A stretch of DNA of 64,000 bases from Streptomyces sp. NBC_00510 (GTDB taxonomy: Bacteria; Actinomycetota; Actinomycetes; Streptomycetales; Streptomycetaceae), in the NCBI GenBank assembly GCA_036013505.1, contig CP107851.1:8790001-8854000 (forward strand). The letters run 5' to 3'. The notes under the pieces are model-generated. The model did no database searches. It saw only the letters and a list, made by a program, of their open reading frames with translations, and was not told where the DNA came from. Every line of letters starts with the position of its first letter. Position 1 is the stretch's first letter. Position numbers and translations under genes: made by a program. This document shows, one piece after another, positions 43,338 to 51,877 of the stretch.

Positions 43338-43838
43338 TCAGGCCATCAACGGGAGTCTGCCGACGATCTTGTTGACGCGGTTGCGCGGGCCGACGATGCT
43401 CACCGCGCAGTACTCCATCGCCTCGGCCGACGTCCTGCCCACGGCGTCCCGGTAGTCGGTGTAGACCAGCGTGCGCTGGGCGGCGGCCGGCATGTCGGCG
43501 ACGAACACCTCGGGGGAGGCGCCGGCCTTGGCGCGGATCGCGCGCAGTGCGGCGGCGTCGGCGGTCAGGACGGTGCAGCCCACCCAGGGCAGGGCCGGAT
43601 GGACGTTGCCCTCGGCGTCGGTGACGTCCACGCCGAGCAGCCCGGGAACCCGGGCCGCCGTCGGGGCCGCCACACAGACGGCGGCGTTCGACGCCCGGCC
43701 CGCCGGCAGCGCCTCGTCGACCACCACCACCCACTTCAGCCGGGCGTCGCGGGTCGACCGGTCCAGGTCCACCTCCTCCGGTGCGAAGCCGACCGCCGGG
43801 CCGGGCATGTCCTGGCGGGCCTCGTGCAGCTCACCCAT
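43338..43838 (-). CDS. DUF2000 family protein
   Basis: The 166-residue protein contains LKWVVVVDEALPAGRASNAA and ends AVSIVGPRNRVNKIVGRLPL, both marks of DUF2000, a family related in fold to peptidyl-tRNA-hydrolase-II-like proteins. The role is unknown. It is divergent from an Lrp/AsnC regulator, the usual genome partner of such genes, and is likely its target. Confidence 0.85.
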   Translation of the reverse strand: MGELHEARQDMPGPAVGFAPEEVDLDRSTRDARLKWVVVVDEALPAGRASNAAVCVAAPTAARVPGLLGVDVTDAEGNVHPALPWVGCTVLTADAAALRAIRAKAGASPEVFVADMPAAAQRTLVYTDYRDAVGRTSAEAMEYCAVSIVGPRNRVNKIVGRLPLMA

Positions 43839-43893
43839 CTGCGATCTCCTCGGGGTATCAAATACGGGTGGATTGCTGAAATGCTAGGCACTC

Positions 43894-43921
43894 ATACGAA
43901 GCAGATGCAAAGCATCCGTAT
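43894..43921. promoter_or_regulatory. Lrp-type inverted repeat in divergent gap
   Basis: GATGC-AAA-GCATC (43904-43916) is a perfect short inverted repeat, flanked by ATACG (43894) and CGTAT (43917), in an A/T-rich gap between DUF2000 and the Lrp gene. Lrp/AsnC proteins bind such A/T-centred dyads. Confidence 0.55.
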
Positions 43922-43946
43922 ATGTATCGGAGAAGGGTCGATTTCG

Positions 43947-44420
43947 GTGGCACTGGACGAGATTGATACGGCGATCCTGCGGGAACTGCAGTCGGATGCA
44001 CGGAAGACCAACAGGGAGGTGGCCGCGGCGGTCGGGGTCTCTCCCACCACCGCCCTCGACCGCACCCGGGCCCTGCGCCGCCGCGGCATCATCCGCGGCG
44101 CGATCCTCGACGTCGACCTCGCGGCGATCGGCCGCCCGGTCCAGGCCCTCATCGCGGTGCGGGTCCGGCCTCCGTCCCGCACGGTCATCGAGAGCTTCCG
44201 CACCTGGGTCAGCGCGCTGCCCGACACGCTCGGCGTCTACGTGACCTCAGGCACGGAGGACTTCCTCATCCATGTCGCGGTCCCCGACAACAACGCGCTC
44301 TACGCGTTCGTCATCGACCAGCTCACCCAGCGCCCCGAGATCGCGGACGTGCGCTCCTCGATCGTCTACGAGCACATCACCAACACCCGGATCACGCCGG
44401 GCCCCGGCCCCGCCGGGTGA
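43947..44420 (+). CDS. Lrp/AsnC-family regulator
   Basis: GTG 43947 gives 157 residues. The AsnC helix-turn-helix is at about 3-60 (LDEIDTAILRELQSDARKTN, then VSPTTALDRTRALRRRG), followed by the ligand-binding RAM domain (GAILDVDLAAIGRPVQALIA and SGTEDFLIHVAVPD). It senses an amino acid or related compound. Its stop abuts the stop of the converging alcohol dehydrogenase with zero bases between (TGATCA). Confidence 0.92.
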   Translation: MALDEIDTAILRELQSDARKTNREVAAAVGVSPTTALDRTRALRRRGIIRGAILDVDLAAIGRPVQALIAVRVRPPSRTVIESFRTWVSALPDTLGVYVTSGTEDFLIHVAVPDNNALYAFVIDQLTQRPEIADVRSSIVYEHITNTRITPGPGPAG

Positions 44421-45476
44421 TCACCGCGACGCCCCGAGGGTGGAGACGTCGATGACGAAGCGGTAGCGCACGTCGCCGCGGTCCAGCCGCTCCAGAGCGG
44501 TGTTGACCCGGTCCGCGGGCACGGTCTCGATGTCCGCGGCGATGCCGTGGCTCGCGCAGAAGTCGAGCATCTCCTGGTTCTCGCGGATGCTGCCGTTCTT
44601 CGTCGAGGTGATGATCCGGCGCGGGCTGCCGAGCAGCATGCCCTGGAAGGTGGCGGCCTCGGCGGTGACACCCGCGTTGACCAGCACGCCGTCCAGGCGC
44701 AGCAGTCCGAGGTAGGCGTTGGTGTCGATGGCGCCCGACACCGTGTTGACGATCAGGTCGAAGCTCTGCCCGTGATCCCGGACGTAGGAACCGTCCTCGG
44801 TGGACACGTAGCCGTCCGCTCCGAACCGCAGACCGTCCTCGCGCTTGGACAGGCTCCGGCTGAGCACGGTGACCTCCGCGCCCATCGCGTGTGCCATCTT
44901 CACCCCGATGTGGCCGAGGCCGCCCATGCCGACGACGGCGACCTTCCTGCCCGCCGCCGCGCCCCAGCGGCGCAGCGGCGCGTACATCGTGACCCCCGCG
45001 CAGAGCAGCGGGGCGGCGACGTCCAGGGCGAGCCCGTCGGGGATGCGGAGGACGTAGTTCTCGTCCACGACGATCCTCCGGCTGTAACCACCGAAGGTGG
45101 GCTGCTTGTCGTAGTCGAGCGCGCCGTAGGTGATGACCTCGCCCTTGAGGCAGTGCTGCTCCTCGCCCTTGAGGCAGTTCACGCACGTGCGGCAGGAGTC
45201 GACGTAGCAGCCGACGCCCACCCGGTCCCCGACGGTGTACCGGGTGACGTCCGGGCCGGTCGCGACGACGGTCCCGGTGATCTCGTGGCCCGGGACCATG
45301 GGGAAGAGGCCTTCCATCCAGTGGTTGCGCAGAAGGGCGATGTCGGTGTGGCAGATGCCGGTGTACGCGATGTCGATGACGACGTCGTGAGGGCCCGGGT
45401 CACGGCGCTCGATGGTCGTGAGCTCGACCGGCGCGTCGGGGCCGGCTGCGGCGAGGGCGGGAACGACGAAAGGCAT
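44421..45476 (-). CDS. Zinc-dependent alcohol dehydrogenase (NAD(P))
   Basis: CAGGAGACAGGC precedes the ATG at 45476; 351 residues. Zinc ligands: GICHTD (Cys), GHE, and the structural set in CRTCVNCLKGEEQHC; nucleotide fold VVGMGGLGHIGVK. It belongs to the YahK/AdhC-like aldehyde reductases (cinnamyl-alcohol type). It reduces aldehydes with NADPH. It is divergent from an MmyB-like XRE regulator that probably controls it. Confidence 0.93.
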   Translation of the reverse strand: MPFVVPALAAAGPDAPVELTTIERRDPGPHDVVIDIAYTGICHTDIALLRNHWMEGLFPMVPGHEITGTVVATGPDVTRYTVGDRVGVGCYVDSCRTCVNCLKGEEQHCLKGEVITYGALDYDKQPTFGGYSRRIVVDENYVLRIPDGLALDVAAPLLCAGVTMYAPLRRWGAAAGRKVAVVGMGGLGHIGVKMAHAMGAEVTVLSRSLSKREDGLRFGADGYVSTEDGSYVRDHGQSFDLIVNTVSGAIDTNAYLGLLRLDGVLVNAGVTAEAATFQGMLLGSPRRIITSTKNGSIRENQEMLDFCASHGIAADIETVPADRVNTALERLDRGDVRYRFVIDVSTLGASR

Positions 45477-45537
45477 GCCTGTCTCCTGGTGGGGCGACGT
45501 CGGACGGGGAGAACTTCCGTCTTCGACTCCACCAGGT

Positions 45538-45610
45538 GCGGGGCCCCCGGCGAAGAGGGAGCGTGACCGTGCTGAGGGTGCTACTCGCAGAGCCACCTTC
45601 GGGGCCCCGC
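45538..45610. promoter_or_regulatory. Widely spaced GC-rich inverted repeat
   Basis: GCGGGGCCCC (45538-45547) and GGGGCCCCGC (45601-45610) are perfect 10-bp complements, each holding the palindrome GGGGCCCC, in the gap between the alcohol dehydrogenase and XRE genes. Two dimer sites 63 bp apart could allow DNA looping. Confidence 0.5.
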
Positions 45611-45639
45611 GGCGGCGGGGCTCGGCTATACCTGGGGGT

Positions 45640-46509
45640 ATGGACGCTGAGAGGGCCTTGCGGGACTTCCTCGTCTCCCGGCGGGCGGCGATCGACCCCG
45701 GGCAGACGGGACTGCCGGTCGGCTACGGCAGCCGACGGGTCCCGGGACTACGGCGCGAGGAGGTCGCGGCCCTCGCCGGCGTGAGCGTGGCCTACTACAC
45801 GAAGCTGGAACAGGGGCGGATCGGCCGCATCTCCGAGGAGGTCCTCGGAGCGGTGGAGAAGGCACTCCACCTCGACCAGCTGGAGTGCGCGCACTTCCGC
45901 ACGCTGGTACGGAACGCGGGAAGCCGGCCCACCCCCTCGGCGCCGCCCCCGGTGAAGGCCAGGCCGGGCGTCGTCGCCATGGTGCACGCCCTCGACCTGC
46001 CCGCCATGGTGCACGGGCCGCGACTGGAGGTGCTGGCGGTCAACCACACCGCGGGGCTCCTCATCGACGACTTCGACGCCATGCCCGTCAAGGAACGCAA
46101 CCTCGCCCGCTGGACGTTCCTCAACCCCCGGGCCAGGACCGTCTACCCCGAGTGGAACAAGATCGCGCCCCAGGTCGCGGCGGCACTGCGCCAGGTCGCC
46201 GCGGACCGGGCGGCGGACCCCGTGCTGGAGCAGCTCGTGGGGGAGATCGCGGTGGCCTCGCCGGACTTCGCGCGGTACTGGGCGGAGTACCGGCTGTACG
46301 AGCACTCGTACGGCGTGAAGCGGTTCTTCAACGAGACCGTCGGCGAGATGAGCCTGCACTACGAGACGATGGCCCTGCCCGGCGGCAGGGGCCAGAGCGT
46401 CATCGTCTTCAGGGCCGACCGGGGCTCGCCGTCGGAGGAGAAGCTGCGCATCCTGGCCAGCTGGAACGTGCCCGCGGCCGAGGACGCCGACCGGCACGTC
46501 CGGCCGTAG
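45640..46509 (+). CDS. XRE regulator with MmyB-like ligand domain
   Basis: The 289-residue protein has an XRE helix-turn-helix (about 5-80; VPGLRREEVAALAGVSVAYY and KLEQGR) and an MmyB-like domain (about 105-275; PAMVHGPRLEVLAVNHTAGLL, then HSYGVKRFFNETVGEM), which in relatives binds fatty-acid-like ligands. Divergent from the zinc alcohol dehydrogenase, its likely target. One of three such regulators in the window. Confidence 0.92.
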   Translation: MDAERALRDFLVSRRAAIDPGQTGLPVGYGSRRVPGLRREEVAALAGVSVAYYTKLEQGRIGRISEEVLGAVEKALHLDQLECAHFRTLVRNAGSRPTPSAPPPVKARPGVVAMVHALDLPAMVHGPRLEVLAVNHTAGLLIDDFDAMPVKERNLARWTFLNPRARTVYPEWNKIAPQVAAALRQVAADRAADPVLEQLVGEIAVASPDFARYWAEYRLYEHSYGVKRFFNETVGEMSLHYETMALPGGRGQSVIVFRADRGSPSEEKLRILASWNVPAAEDADRHVRP

Positions 46510-46530
46510 GGCCTGCCCGGTCCCAACGCC

Positions 46531-47526
46531 TCAGGCCAGTTCCGCCCGCACGGCCGCCAGGTCTTCGTATGTGCCGCGGACGCCATCGGTGTTGCCCAGG
46601 CGATGGTGTTCCAGCCGGATCGCACCGATGTGACGCGCCCGGTACACGTGGGAGCGCCACACCGCGGCGGGTGAGTCCGCCGGTGAGCCGTAGCCGTCGG
46701 CGTCCCAGAACGCCTCCCGCTCGCTGCCGGGCCTGGCCCGCGCCATGTGGATCGTCCAGTCCGCCGCCGGATCGCCCCACAAGGTCCGGTCCATGTCCAG
46801 GACCCCGGTGATCCGGGGCTCGGGAGAACCCTCGGCGATCAGGACGTTCACGGTCCACAGGTCGCCGGCGAGCATGCGCGGCTCGGTGACCTCGTCGAGC
46901 ACCGCGCGGTGGTCGATGGCCACGGCCGCCACCTTGCGGAGATCCGCCGCGTCCAGGCCGACGCCGTCGAGGTCGGTGGCGATGTCCTCGAGCGAGGCGA
47001 CGACCGCCTCGCTCCACGTGGCGTACCCGGGACCGGTGACCGGCCCGAAGTGCGGGCCCCGCACCGCGTGCACCGTCCTGGCCACCGCGCCCAGTTGGCG
47101 GAAGAAGCCCGGCCATGCCGATCGGGGGTATGTGTCCAGATGGCCCGGAGCCGGCACACCGTCGAGCAGGCTCTGCACCATCCAGTCCCGCCCGATCACC
47201 TCGTGCGACCAGTCGGCGGCGATCACGCGCGGCATCAACGGGGCGACCACCGACAGCCACGGCACACTCGCGTACTCGTTGCGCATCAGCTCCCGCTCGG
47301 AGACGAACTGCCTGCGTGGCTCCGGGGCGACCCGCAGGATCACCGGCCGCCGCTGCCCGGCGAGTGTGAGGCGGTAGGTGTTGTTGTACATCCCCAGGCC
47401 CAGCTCCACGGCCGAGTCGACCCGGGCCGCGGCCCCGAAGGCGCGGCTGGCGATGGCCTGGATCTCCTGCGCTGACAGGCCCTGCTGAAACGCGTGTTCG
47501 GCGCGCAGGATCGGCTCGAAGTCCAC
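46531..47526 (-). CDS. Aminoglycoside phosphotransferase-family kinase-like protein
   Basis: GTG 47526 follows GGGGAAGGACGG; 331 residues. The APH fold shows LGLGMYNNTYRLTL (nucleotide loop), RPVILRVAP (Lys position is Arg), the catalytic loop MLAGDLWTVNVLI (HGD changed to AGD) and the metal Asp in GVLDMDRTLWGDPAAD. The missing His suggests an unusual or non-antibiotic substrate. Converges on the XRE gene; stands alone. Confidence 0.82.
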   Translation of the reverse strand: MDFEPILRAEHAFQQGLSAQEIQAIASRAFGAAARVDSAVELGLGMYNNTYRLTLAGQRRPVILRVAPEPRRQFVSERELMRNEYASVPWLSVVAPLMPRVIAADWSHEVIGRDWMVQSLLDGVPAPGHLDTYPRSAWPGFFRQLGAVARTVHAVRGPHFGPVTGPGYATWSEAVVASLEDIATDLDGVGLDAADLRKVAAVAIDHRAVLDEVTEPRMLAGDLWTVNVLIAEGSPEPRITGVLDMDRTLWGDPAADWTIHMARARPGSEREAFWDADGYGSPADSPAAVWRSHVYRARHIGAIRLEHHRLGNTDGVRGTYEDLAAVRAELA

Positions 47527-47638
47527 ATCCGTCCTTCCCCGGCCCACCGGCCGCCACCTGGGCGGTGCCACCCGGCTGCGCCCGACCGCACAGAGACTAG
47601 CCGTACGGGCCTGGAGCGCCGGACGGTGCGGGTGCCCG

Positions 47639-48262
47639 TCAGCCGCTGGTCCCCGCGAAGAGACCGGCCGGGTCCTGCGGGGCGCCGTCGCCGTTCGCCG
47701 GGAGGTCGCCGCGCTCGGGCCGCTCCTGGCCGTCCCCGCCCCCGTCCTCGGACGGCAGGACACGGGCGGACTCCGCGTTGGAGGCCCGGTGGACGTGTTC
47801 GGCGGCCTGCCGCAGGACGTCGCGGCCCACGGTGCCCGGATCCGCGGACAGCCGGATCACGCGGCCCGCGTCCTCCAGCACGTACGAGTGCGACGTACTC
47901 GTCGCCCGGTACCAGTGGTTCCCCTCCTGCTCGCAGGTCGCCCGACCGGTCCCCGCCGCGCCGGTGTCCTCGGCGCAACCGACCGGGCCGCTGAAAGCGC
48001 GCTCGTCGACCCGCAGTTCGATGGTCCCTCCCCCCGGGCCGCTGTACGCGACCCCGAACCCGTGGTCGCCGATGACGCCGACGGACTGGAGGGCGACGCG
48101 GTAACCGGGGACGTCGGTGACGTACACCATGGCCGGATCGATGCCCAGGGACCGCGCCCTGCTCTCGAGCGCGGCCCCGTTCGCGGACTGCGTCCCACAG
48201 GCGGACAGCGCCATCAGAGCCGACAGGAGCAGCGGTTGCAGGGCCGATCGCGTGTGTGCCAT
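47639..48262 (-). CDS. Lipoprotein, unknown
   Basis: The 207-residue protein begins with a basic N-terminus, a hydrophobic core and the lipobox LSACG (about 19-23), so it should be lipid-anchored outside. The middle is beta-rich with three Cys (VGCAEDTG and ATCEQEGNHWY) that may form disulfides; the end is Gly/Asp-rich and likely disordered. No family recognised. Confidence 0.75.
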   Translation of the reverse strand: MAHTRSALQPLLLSALMALSACGTQSANGAALESRARSLGIDPAMVYVTDVPGYRVALQSVGVIGDHGFGVAYSGPGGGTIELRVDERAFSGPVGCAEDTGAAGTGRATCEQEGNHWYRATSTSHSYVLEDAGRVIRLSADPGTVGRDVLRQAAEHVHRASNAESARVLPSEDGGGDGQERPERGDLPANGDGAPQDPAGLFAGTSG

Positions 48263-48283
48263 GCGCTCATGATCTCTTGTCCG

Positions 48284-48460
48284 ACGACGGGGCCCGTGGC
48301 GACCACCTACGGCGGCCTTCCCAAGGTGCAGACCCTCGTGTTCGACCCTCGGGGTGGGGAACTCCTCTCGTGCGACGAGCAGTTGACCACCGATGCCGGC
48401 GCCCTCAACGTCAAGTTTCCCGCCGTCGTCCTCTACGTCAATTACCTCGACGGGCAGTGA
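48284..48460 (+). pseudogene. 3' end of a lost secreted/membrane protein gene
   Basis: The last 50 codons to TGA 48458-48460 read GGLPKVQTLVFDPRGGELLS and end VVLYVNYLDGQ. The pattern (L-x-F-D-P-x-x-G-x-L-L ... Y-V-x-Y-L) is that of the C-terminal end of CU044_5270-type actinobacterial membrane proteins. No start codon or upstream body is in frame. Confidence 0.45.
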
Positions 48461-48533
48461 CGGGGGCAGCGGGTGGGCGGCCACCGGAGCGGCAGCTCCG
48501 TTACCGTCTCACTCTGGGCGCGGGCCACCCGGT

Positions 48534-49571
48534 TCACGCGGTGATGAGCACCTTCAGCGCATCGCGCCGGTCCATCGCCCGGTAGCCCTCGGGCACCTGG
48601 TCCAGGGAGACGGTGCGGTCGAAGACGCGGCCCGGCTCGACTGTGCCGTCCAGGACGGCGGGCAGCAGCTCGTCGACGTACGGCCGCACCGGTGCCGGGC
48701 CACCGGTCAGGGTCACGTTCGGGCCGAAGAGGCTGCCGAAGCCGACCGGGGCGTCCGTGTACTGCGGTACCCCGACGCGGCTGATGACACCGCCGGGACG
48801 CACCACACCCACGGCCGTCTCGTACGCCGGCATGTGCCCCACGGCCTCCAGCACCGCCCGGGTTCCGTGACCGCCGGTCAGGTCGCGCACCCTGGCGACG
48901 CCCTCCTCGCCACGCTCGGGGACGACATCGGTGGCACCGAAGAAGCGGCCCAGGTCGGTGCGGTCCCGGTGACGGCCCATCAGGATAATCCGCTCCGCCC
49001 CGAGTTGCTTCGCGGACAGGACGGCCAGCAGGCCGACCGCGCCGTCACCGATGACGGTGACCGCGTCACCGGATCGGACACGGGCCTGCCTGGCGGCGTG
49101 GAAGCCCGTCCCGTAGACGTCGGCGAGGGTCAGCAGCGAGGGGAGCAGCGCCTGGTCCACCCCCGTCGGCAGCTTCACCAGCGTGCCCTGTGCCTGCGGG
49201 ACGCGGACGGCCTCGGCCTGACCGCCTCCGACACCGCCGGCCCCGTACCAGCCGCCCCGCGGGCACGAGGTCTGCAGCCCCTCCCGGCAGTACGCGCAGG
49301 TGCCGTCCGCGAAGGCGAAGGGGGAGACGACCAGGTCGCCGCGCCTGAGGCCGGAGACCTCGGAGCCGGTCTCCTCGACGACGCCGAGGAACTCGTGCCC
49401 CATCGGCACGGGGCCGTCGGCGGCGGGCATGCCGCGGTACGGGTGCAGGTCACTGCCGCACACACAACTGCGCACGATGCGCACGACGGCGTCGGTGGGC
49501 TGCTCGACGACCGGGTCACGCGTCTCCTCGACGCGCACGTCACCGGCTTTGTACAGGAAGGTCGCCCGCAT
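48534..49571 (-). CDS. Zinc-dependent alcohol dehydrogenase-type oxidoreductase
   Basis: 345 residues from ATG 49571. Catalytic zinc ligands in SCVCGSDLHPYRG and GHEFLGVVEE; the structural-zinc loop is reduced (CAYCREGLQTSCP); Rossmann motif GDGAVGLLAVLSAKQLGA. It belongs to the threonine-dehydrogenase-like medium-chain group common in Streptomyces. It follows the cupin gene by 105 bp on the same strand; both are divergent from an MmyB-like XRE regulator. Confidence 0.92.
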   Translation of the reverse strand: MRATFLYKAGDVRVEETRDPVVEQPTDAVVRIVRSCVCGSDLHPYRGMPAADGPVPMGHEFLGVVEETGSEVSGLRRGDLVVSPFAFADGTCAYCREGLQTSCPRGGWYGAGGVGGGQAEAVRVPQAQGTLVKLPTGVDQALLPSLLTLADVYGTGFHAARQARVRSGDAVTVIGDGAVGLLAVLSAKQLGAERIILMGRHRDRTDLGRFFGATDVVPERGEEGVARVRDLTGGHGTRAVLEAVGHMPAYETAVGVVRPGGVISRVGVPQYTDAPVGFGSLFGPNVTLTGGPAPVRPYVDELLPAVLDGTVEPGRVFDRTVSLDQVPEGYRAMDRRDALKVLITA

Positions 49572-49676
49572 GGGCACGGCTCTCTTTCCACGGATGGACG
49601 TGAGGAAGGGGGTGATCGAAGAACGGGTCCTGCCACGCCGGCGCGGGCGCGGGGCAGGAAGATGCGGTGGCGGGGG

Positions 49677-50096
49677 TCAGCGGCTGTGGCTCCGGGTGCG
49701 GGGACCGCGGTACTGCTCGTCGGCGACCTGCTCCAGCCACGTGGTCTCCGGGCGGTCGTCCCCCAGGCCCTCCCACATCGCGAGGTGCTGCATGAACCTC
49801 TCCGGCGTCGCGCCGTGCCAGTGGTCCTCATCGGGCGGGCAGGTGACCGTCTCACCGGGGTGGACCTCGAAGAGCGTCCCGTCGCGGGTGCCGACCAGGG
49901 CGACGCCCTCGACGACGTGCAGGGTCTGGCCGACGGCGTGACGGTGCCAGGCCGTGCGGGCGCCGGGGGAGAAGCGGACCATGTTCGCGCGCATCCGCGA
50001 GGGCTCCACGCCGGCGAGGATGACGTCGAACCACACGTCCCCGGTGAACCATTCCCCGGGACCCTTGACGGTGGGCCGGGACGTCACGAATTCCAT
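49677..50096 (-). CDS. Cupin-domain protein
   Basis: GAAGGAAGACCG precedes the ATG at 50096; 139 residues. Cupin motif 1 is GARTAWHRHAVGQTLHVVEG, with two His and the later Glu/His; motif 2 is CPPDEDHWHGATPE. It matches the carboxymuconolactone-decarboxylase-linked cupins. It probably binds a metal and acts as an isomerase or redox partner. First gene before the alcohol dehydrogenase; regulated by the divergent XRE protein. Confidence 0.88.
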   Translation of the reverse strand: MEFVTSRPTVKGPGEWFTGDVWFDVILAGVEPSRMRANMVRFSPGARTAWHRHAVGQTLHVVEGVALVGTRDGTLFEVHPGETVTCPPDEDHWHGATPERFMQHLAMWEGLGDDRPETTWLEQVADEQYRGPRTRSHSR

Positions 50097-50216
50097 CGGT
50101 CTTCCTTCGTCTTCGCGTTCTTGCGGTCGGCGGTGTCCGCGAGTGGGAACCGGCGGGCGGCGGAGCATGTCCGGTGCCGCGCTTTCCAGGCTGGCACCCG
50201 CCCGCGGGCCCGCCCA

Positions 50217-50263
50217 GGGAGAGTTCCCTCCCGGGGGAGAACATCCTGGGAGGAAACTCTCCC
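50217..50263. promoter_or_regulatory. Long inverted repeat in cupin/XRE gap
   Basis: GGGAGAGTTCCCTCCC (50217-50232) and GGGAGGAAACTCTCCC (50248-50263) pair at 15 of 16 positions with a 15-bp spacer. It lies 36 bp upstream of the XRE gene at 50300 and about 120 bp upstream of the cupin start, and is the probable binding site of the XRE protein. Confidence 0.75.
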
Positions 50264-50299
50264 CCTCAACGGTTCCCGGGCGGGTGCCACACTGGAGCC

Positions 50300-51166
50300 A
50301 TGGCCCCCGACGCACAGCTCAACGAGTTGGGTGAGTTCCTCAAGGCCCGCCGGGGCGAGCTCAGCCCCCGTACCGTGGGCCTGCCCGAGGGCGCGGGCAA
50401 CCGCCGCGTCAGCGGGCTGCGCCGGGAAGAGGCCGCCCAGCTCGCGGCGATCTCCACCGACTACTACACACGCCTGGAGCAGGGCCGGATGCAGGCGTCC
50501 GCTCCGGTCCTGGACGCGCTCTCCCAGGCCCTCCACCTCGACGACGACCAGCGGAACTACCTCTTCGGCCTCGCCGGGAAGGAGACCGCGCGGCCCCGGC
50601 GCCGGGCCGGCCGGAAGGTCCAGCCGCAATTGCGGCGCCTTCTGGACGACCTCACCGCCACCCCGGCCATCGTGATGGGGCGGCGGATGGACGTCATCGC
50701 CTGGAATTCACTCGCCGCGGCGCTCGTCACGGACTTCGGGAGGATCCCTGAGAAGCACCGCAACTATCCCCGGATACTGTTCACCGACCCCGCCATGCGC
50801 ACCCTGTACGCCGACTGGAAGACCGTGGCCCGCACCTGCGTGGCCCAGCTGCGCATGGAGGCCGCCAAGTATCCCAACGACCCGCGGCTGACCGCGCTCG
50901 TCGGGGAACTGTCCGTGCAGGACGCGGACTTCCGCACCTGGTGGGCCGCCCACCACGTCGCGACGCTCAGTGTCGGGACCAAGGTCCTGAACCACCCCGT
51001 GGCCGGTGAGCTGTCCCTGGACTGGGACACCCTGACCGCCACCACCGACCCCGACCAGAAACTCGTGATCTGGACCGCCGAGGTCGGTTCGCCCACCTAC
51101 GACGGGCTGCGCATCCTGGCCTCCTGGGCCGCGGACCGGGACCTCTCCGCGGCGGCCGCCGACTGA
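50300..51166 (+). CDS. XRE regulator with MmyB-like ligand domain
   Basis: 288 residues. Helix-turn-helix at about 8-80 (RRVSGLRREEAAQLAAISTD, YYTRLEQGR) and MmyB-like domain at about 105-275 (PAIVMGRRMDVIAWNSLAAAL, with YPRILFTDPAMRTLYADW). Divergent from the cupin-alcohol dehydrogenase operon, with a strong inverted repeat in the gap, so it is the likely regulator of that operon. Confidence 0.92.
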   Translation: MAPDAQLNELGEFLKARRGELSPRTVGLPEGAGNRRVSGLRREEAAQLAAISTDYYTRLEQGRMQASAPVLDALSQALHLDDDQRNYLFGLAGKETARPRRRAGRKVQPQLRRLLDDLTATPAIVMGRRMDVIAWNSLAAALVTDFGRIPEKHRNYPRILFTDPAMRTLYADWKTVARTCVAQLRMEAAKYPNDPRLTALVGELSVQDADFRTWWAAHHVATLSVGTKVLNHPVAGELSLDWDTLTATTDPDQKLVIWTAEVGSPTYDGLRILASWAADRDLSAAAAD

Positions 51167-51181
51167 ACGACCGAAGTCGCC

Positions 51182-51805
51182 TCAGGCCTGCTCGAGCAGT
51201 TCCCGGCAGGCGGCACGGGCGATCCAGGTCTGGGCGCGGTCGAAGGCCCAGCCCCGTTCACCGACGAGCGTGATCCAGGCGTGCGGGCCGAGAAGGAACC
51301 ACAGGACGTCGACGGCCTCGGCGCGACCCACCTCGGAGCGGAGCGCGTCGAGCGCCACGAGGCGGTCCGCGACCCGATTCAGGGCCTGGACGTAGTCGTC
51401 CGCCCCCTTGTCCAGCACCGCCTTGACGGCCGGTTCCCCGGGCGGATCCCGGTAGAAGAGCCCGTACACCAGCTCCCAGTGGCGTTCGTGCGTGAGCCGG
51501 GTGCCCGCGGCGGTCAGCTCGATGACGGCGCGCGGGTCGTCGCTGGTGCCGACGGCGGCGAGGGAGTCGGCGATGGCGGGGTCGGTGAGGGCCGGCTCCA
51601 GCAAGGCCGTCAGGATCTTCGGCTTGTTCCCCACGCTGCTGTACACCGTGGGCACGGCGACCTTCCCCGCCTCCGCGATCTCCCCGATGGTCACCCCGGC
51701 GTACCCGCGGGCGAGGAAGAGCGCCTGGGCGCTGTTCAGGATCGCTTCGCGCGTGCTCGCGGCCGAATGGGCGCGCAGGGGGGAGTGGTACTTCCGGCTC
51801 GTCAC
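51182..51805 (-). CDS. TetR-family repressor
   Basis: GTG 51805 has GGAGGGG upstream; an ATG seven codons earlier is possible. The 207-residue product has the TetR domain: REAILNSAQALFLARGYAGV, then IGEIAEAGKVAVPTVYSSVG with a slightly unusual Lys in the turn. It is divergent from a hemerythrin-like gene across a short A/T-rich promoter gap, and probably represses it. Confidence 0.9.
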   Translation of the reverse strand: MTSRKYHSPLRAHSAASTREAILNSAQALFLARGYAGVTIGEIAEAGKVAVPTVYSSVGNKPKILTALLEPALTDPAIADSLAAVGTSDDPRAVIELTAAGTRLTHERHWELVYGLFYRDPPGEPAVKAVLDKGADDYVQALNRVADRLVALDALRSEVGRAEAVDVLWFLLGPHAWITLVGERGWAFDRAQTWIARAACRELLEQA

Positions 51806-51840
51806 CGACGCATCGTACCCCTCCACCGTAAGTGACTATA

Positions 51841-51869
51841 TTGACAATAATTGCTTCTAATGAATATGT
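51841..51869 (+). promoter_or_regulatory. Promoter of hemerythrin-like gene
   Basis: TTGACA (51841-51846) is a perfect -35 box; 17 bp on is ATATGT (51864-51869). The stretch is the most A/T-rich in the window. The predicted start (near 51876) coincides with the ATG at 51878, so the transcript is probably leaderless. The TetR site likely overlaps it. Confidence 0.65.
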
Positions 51870-51877
51870 TCCGATCC

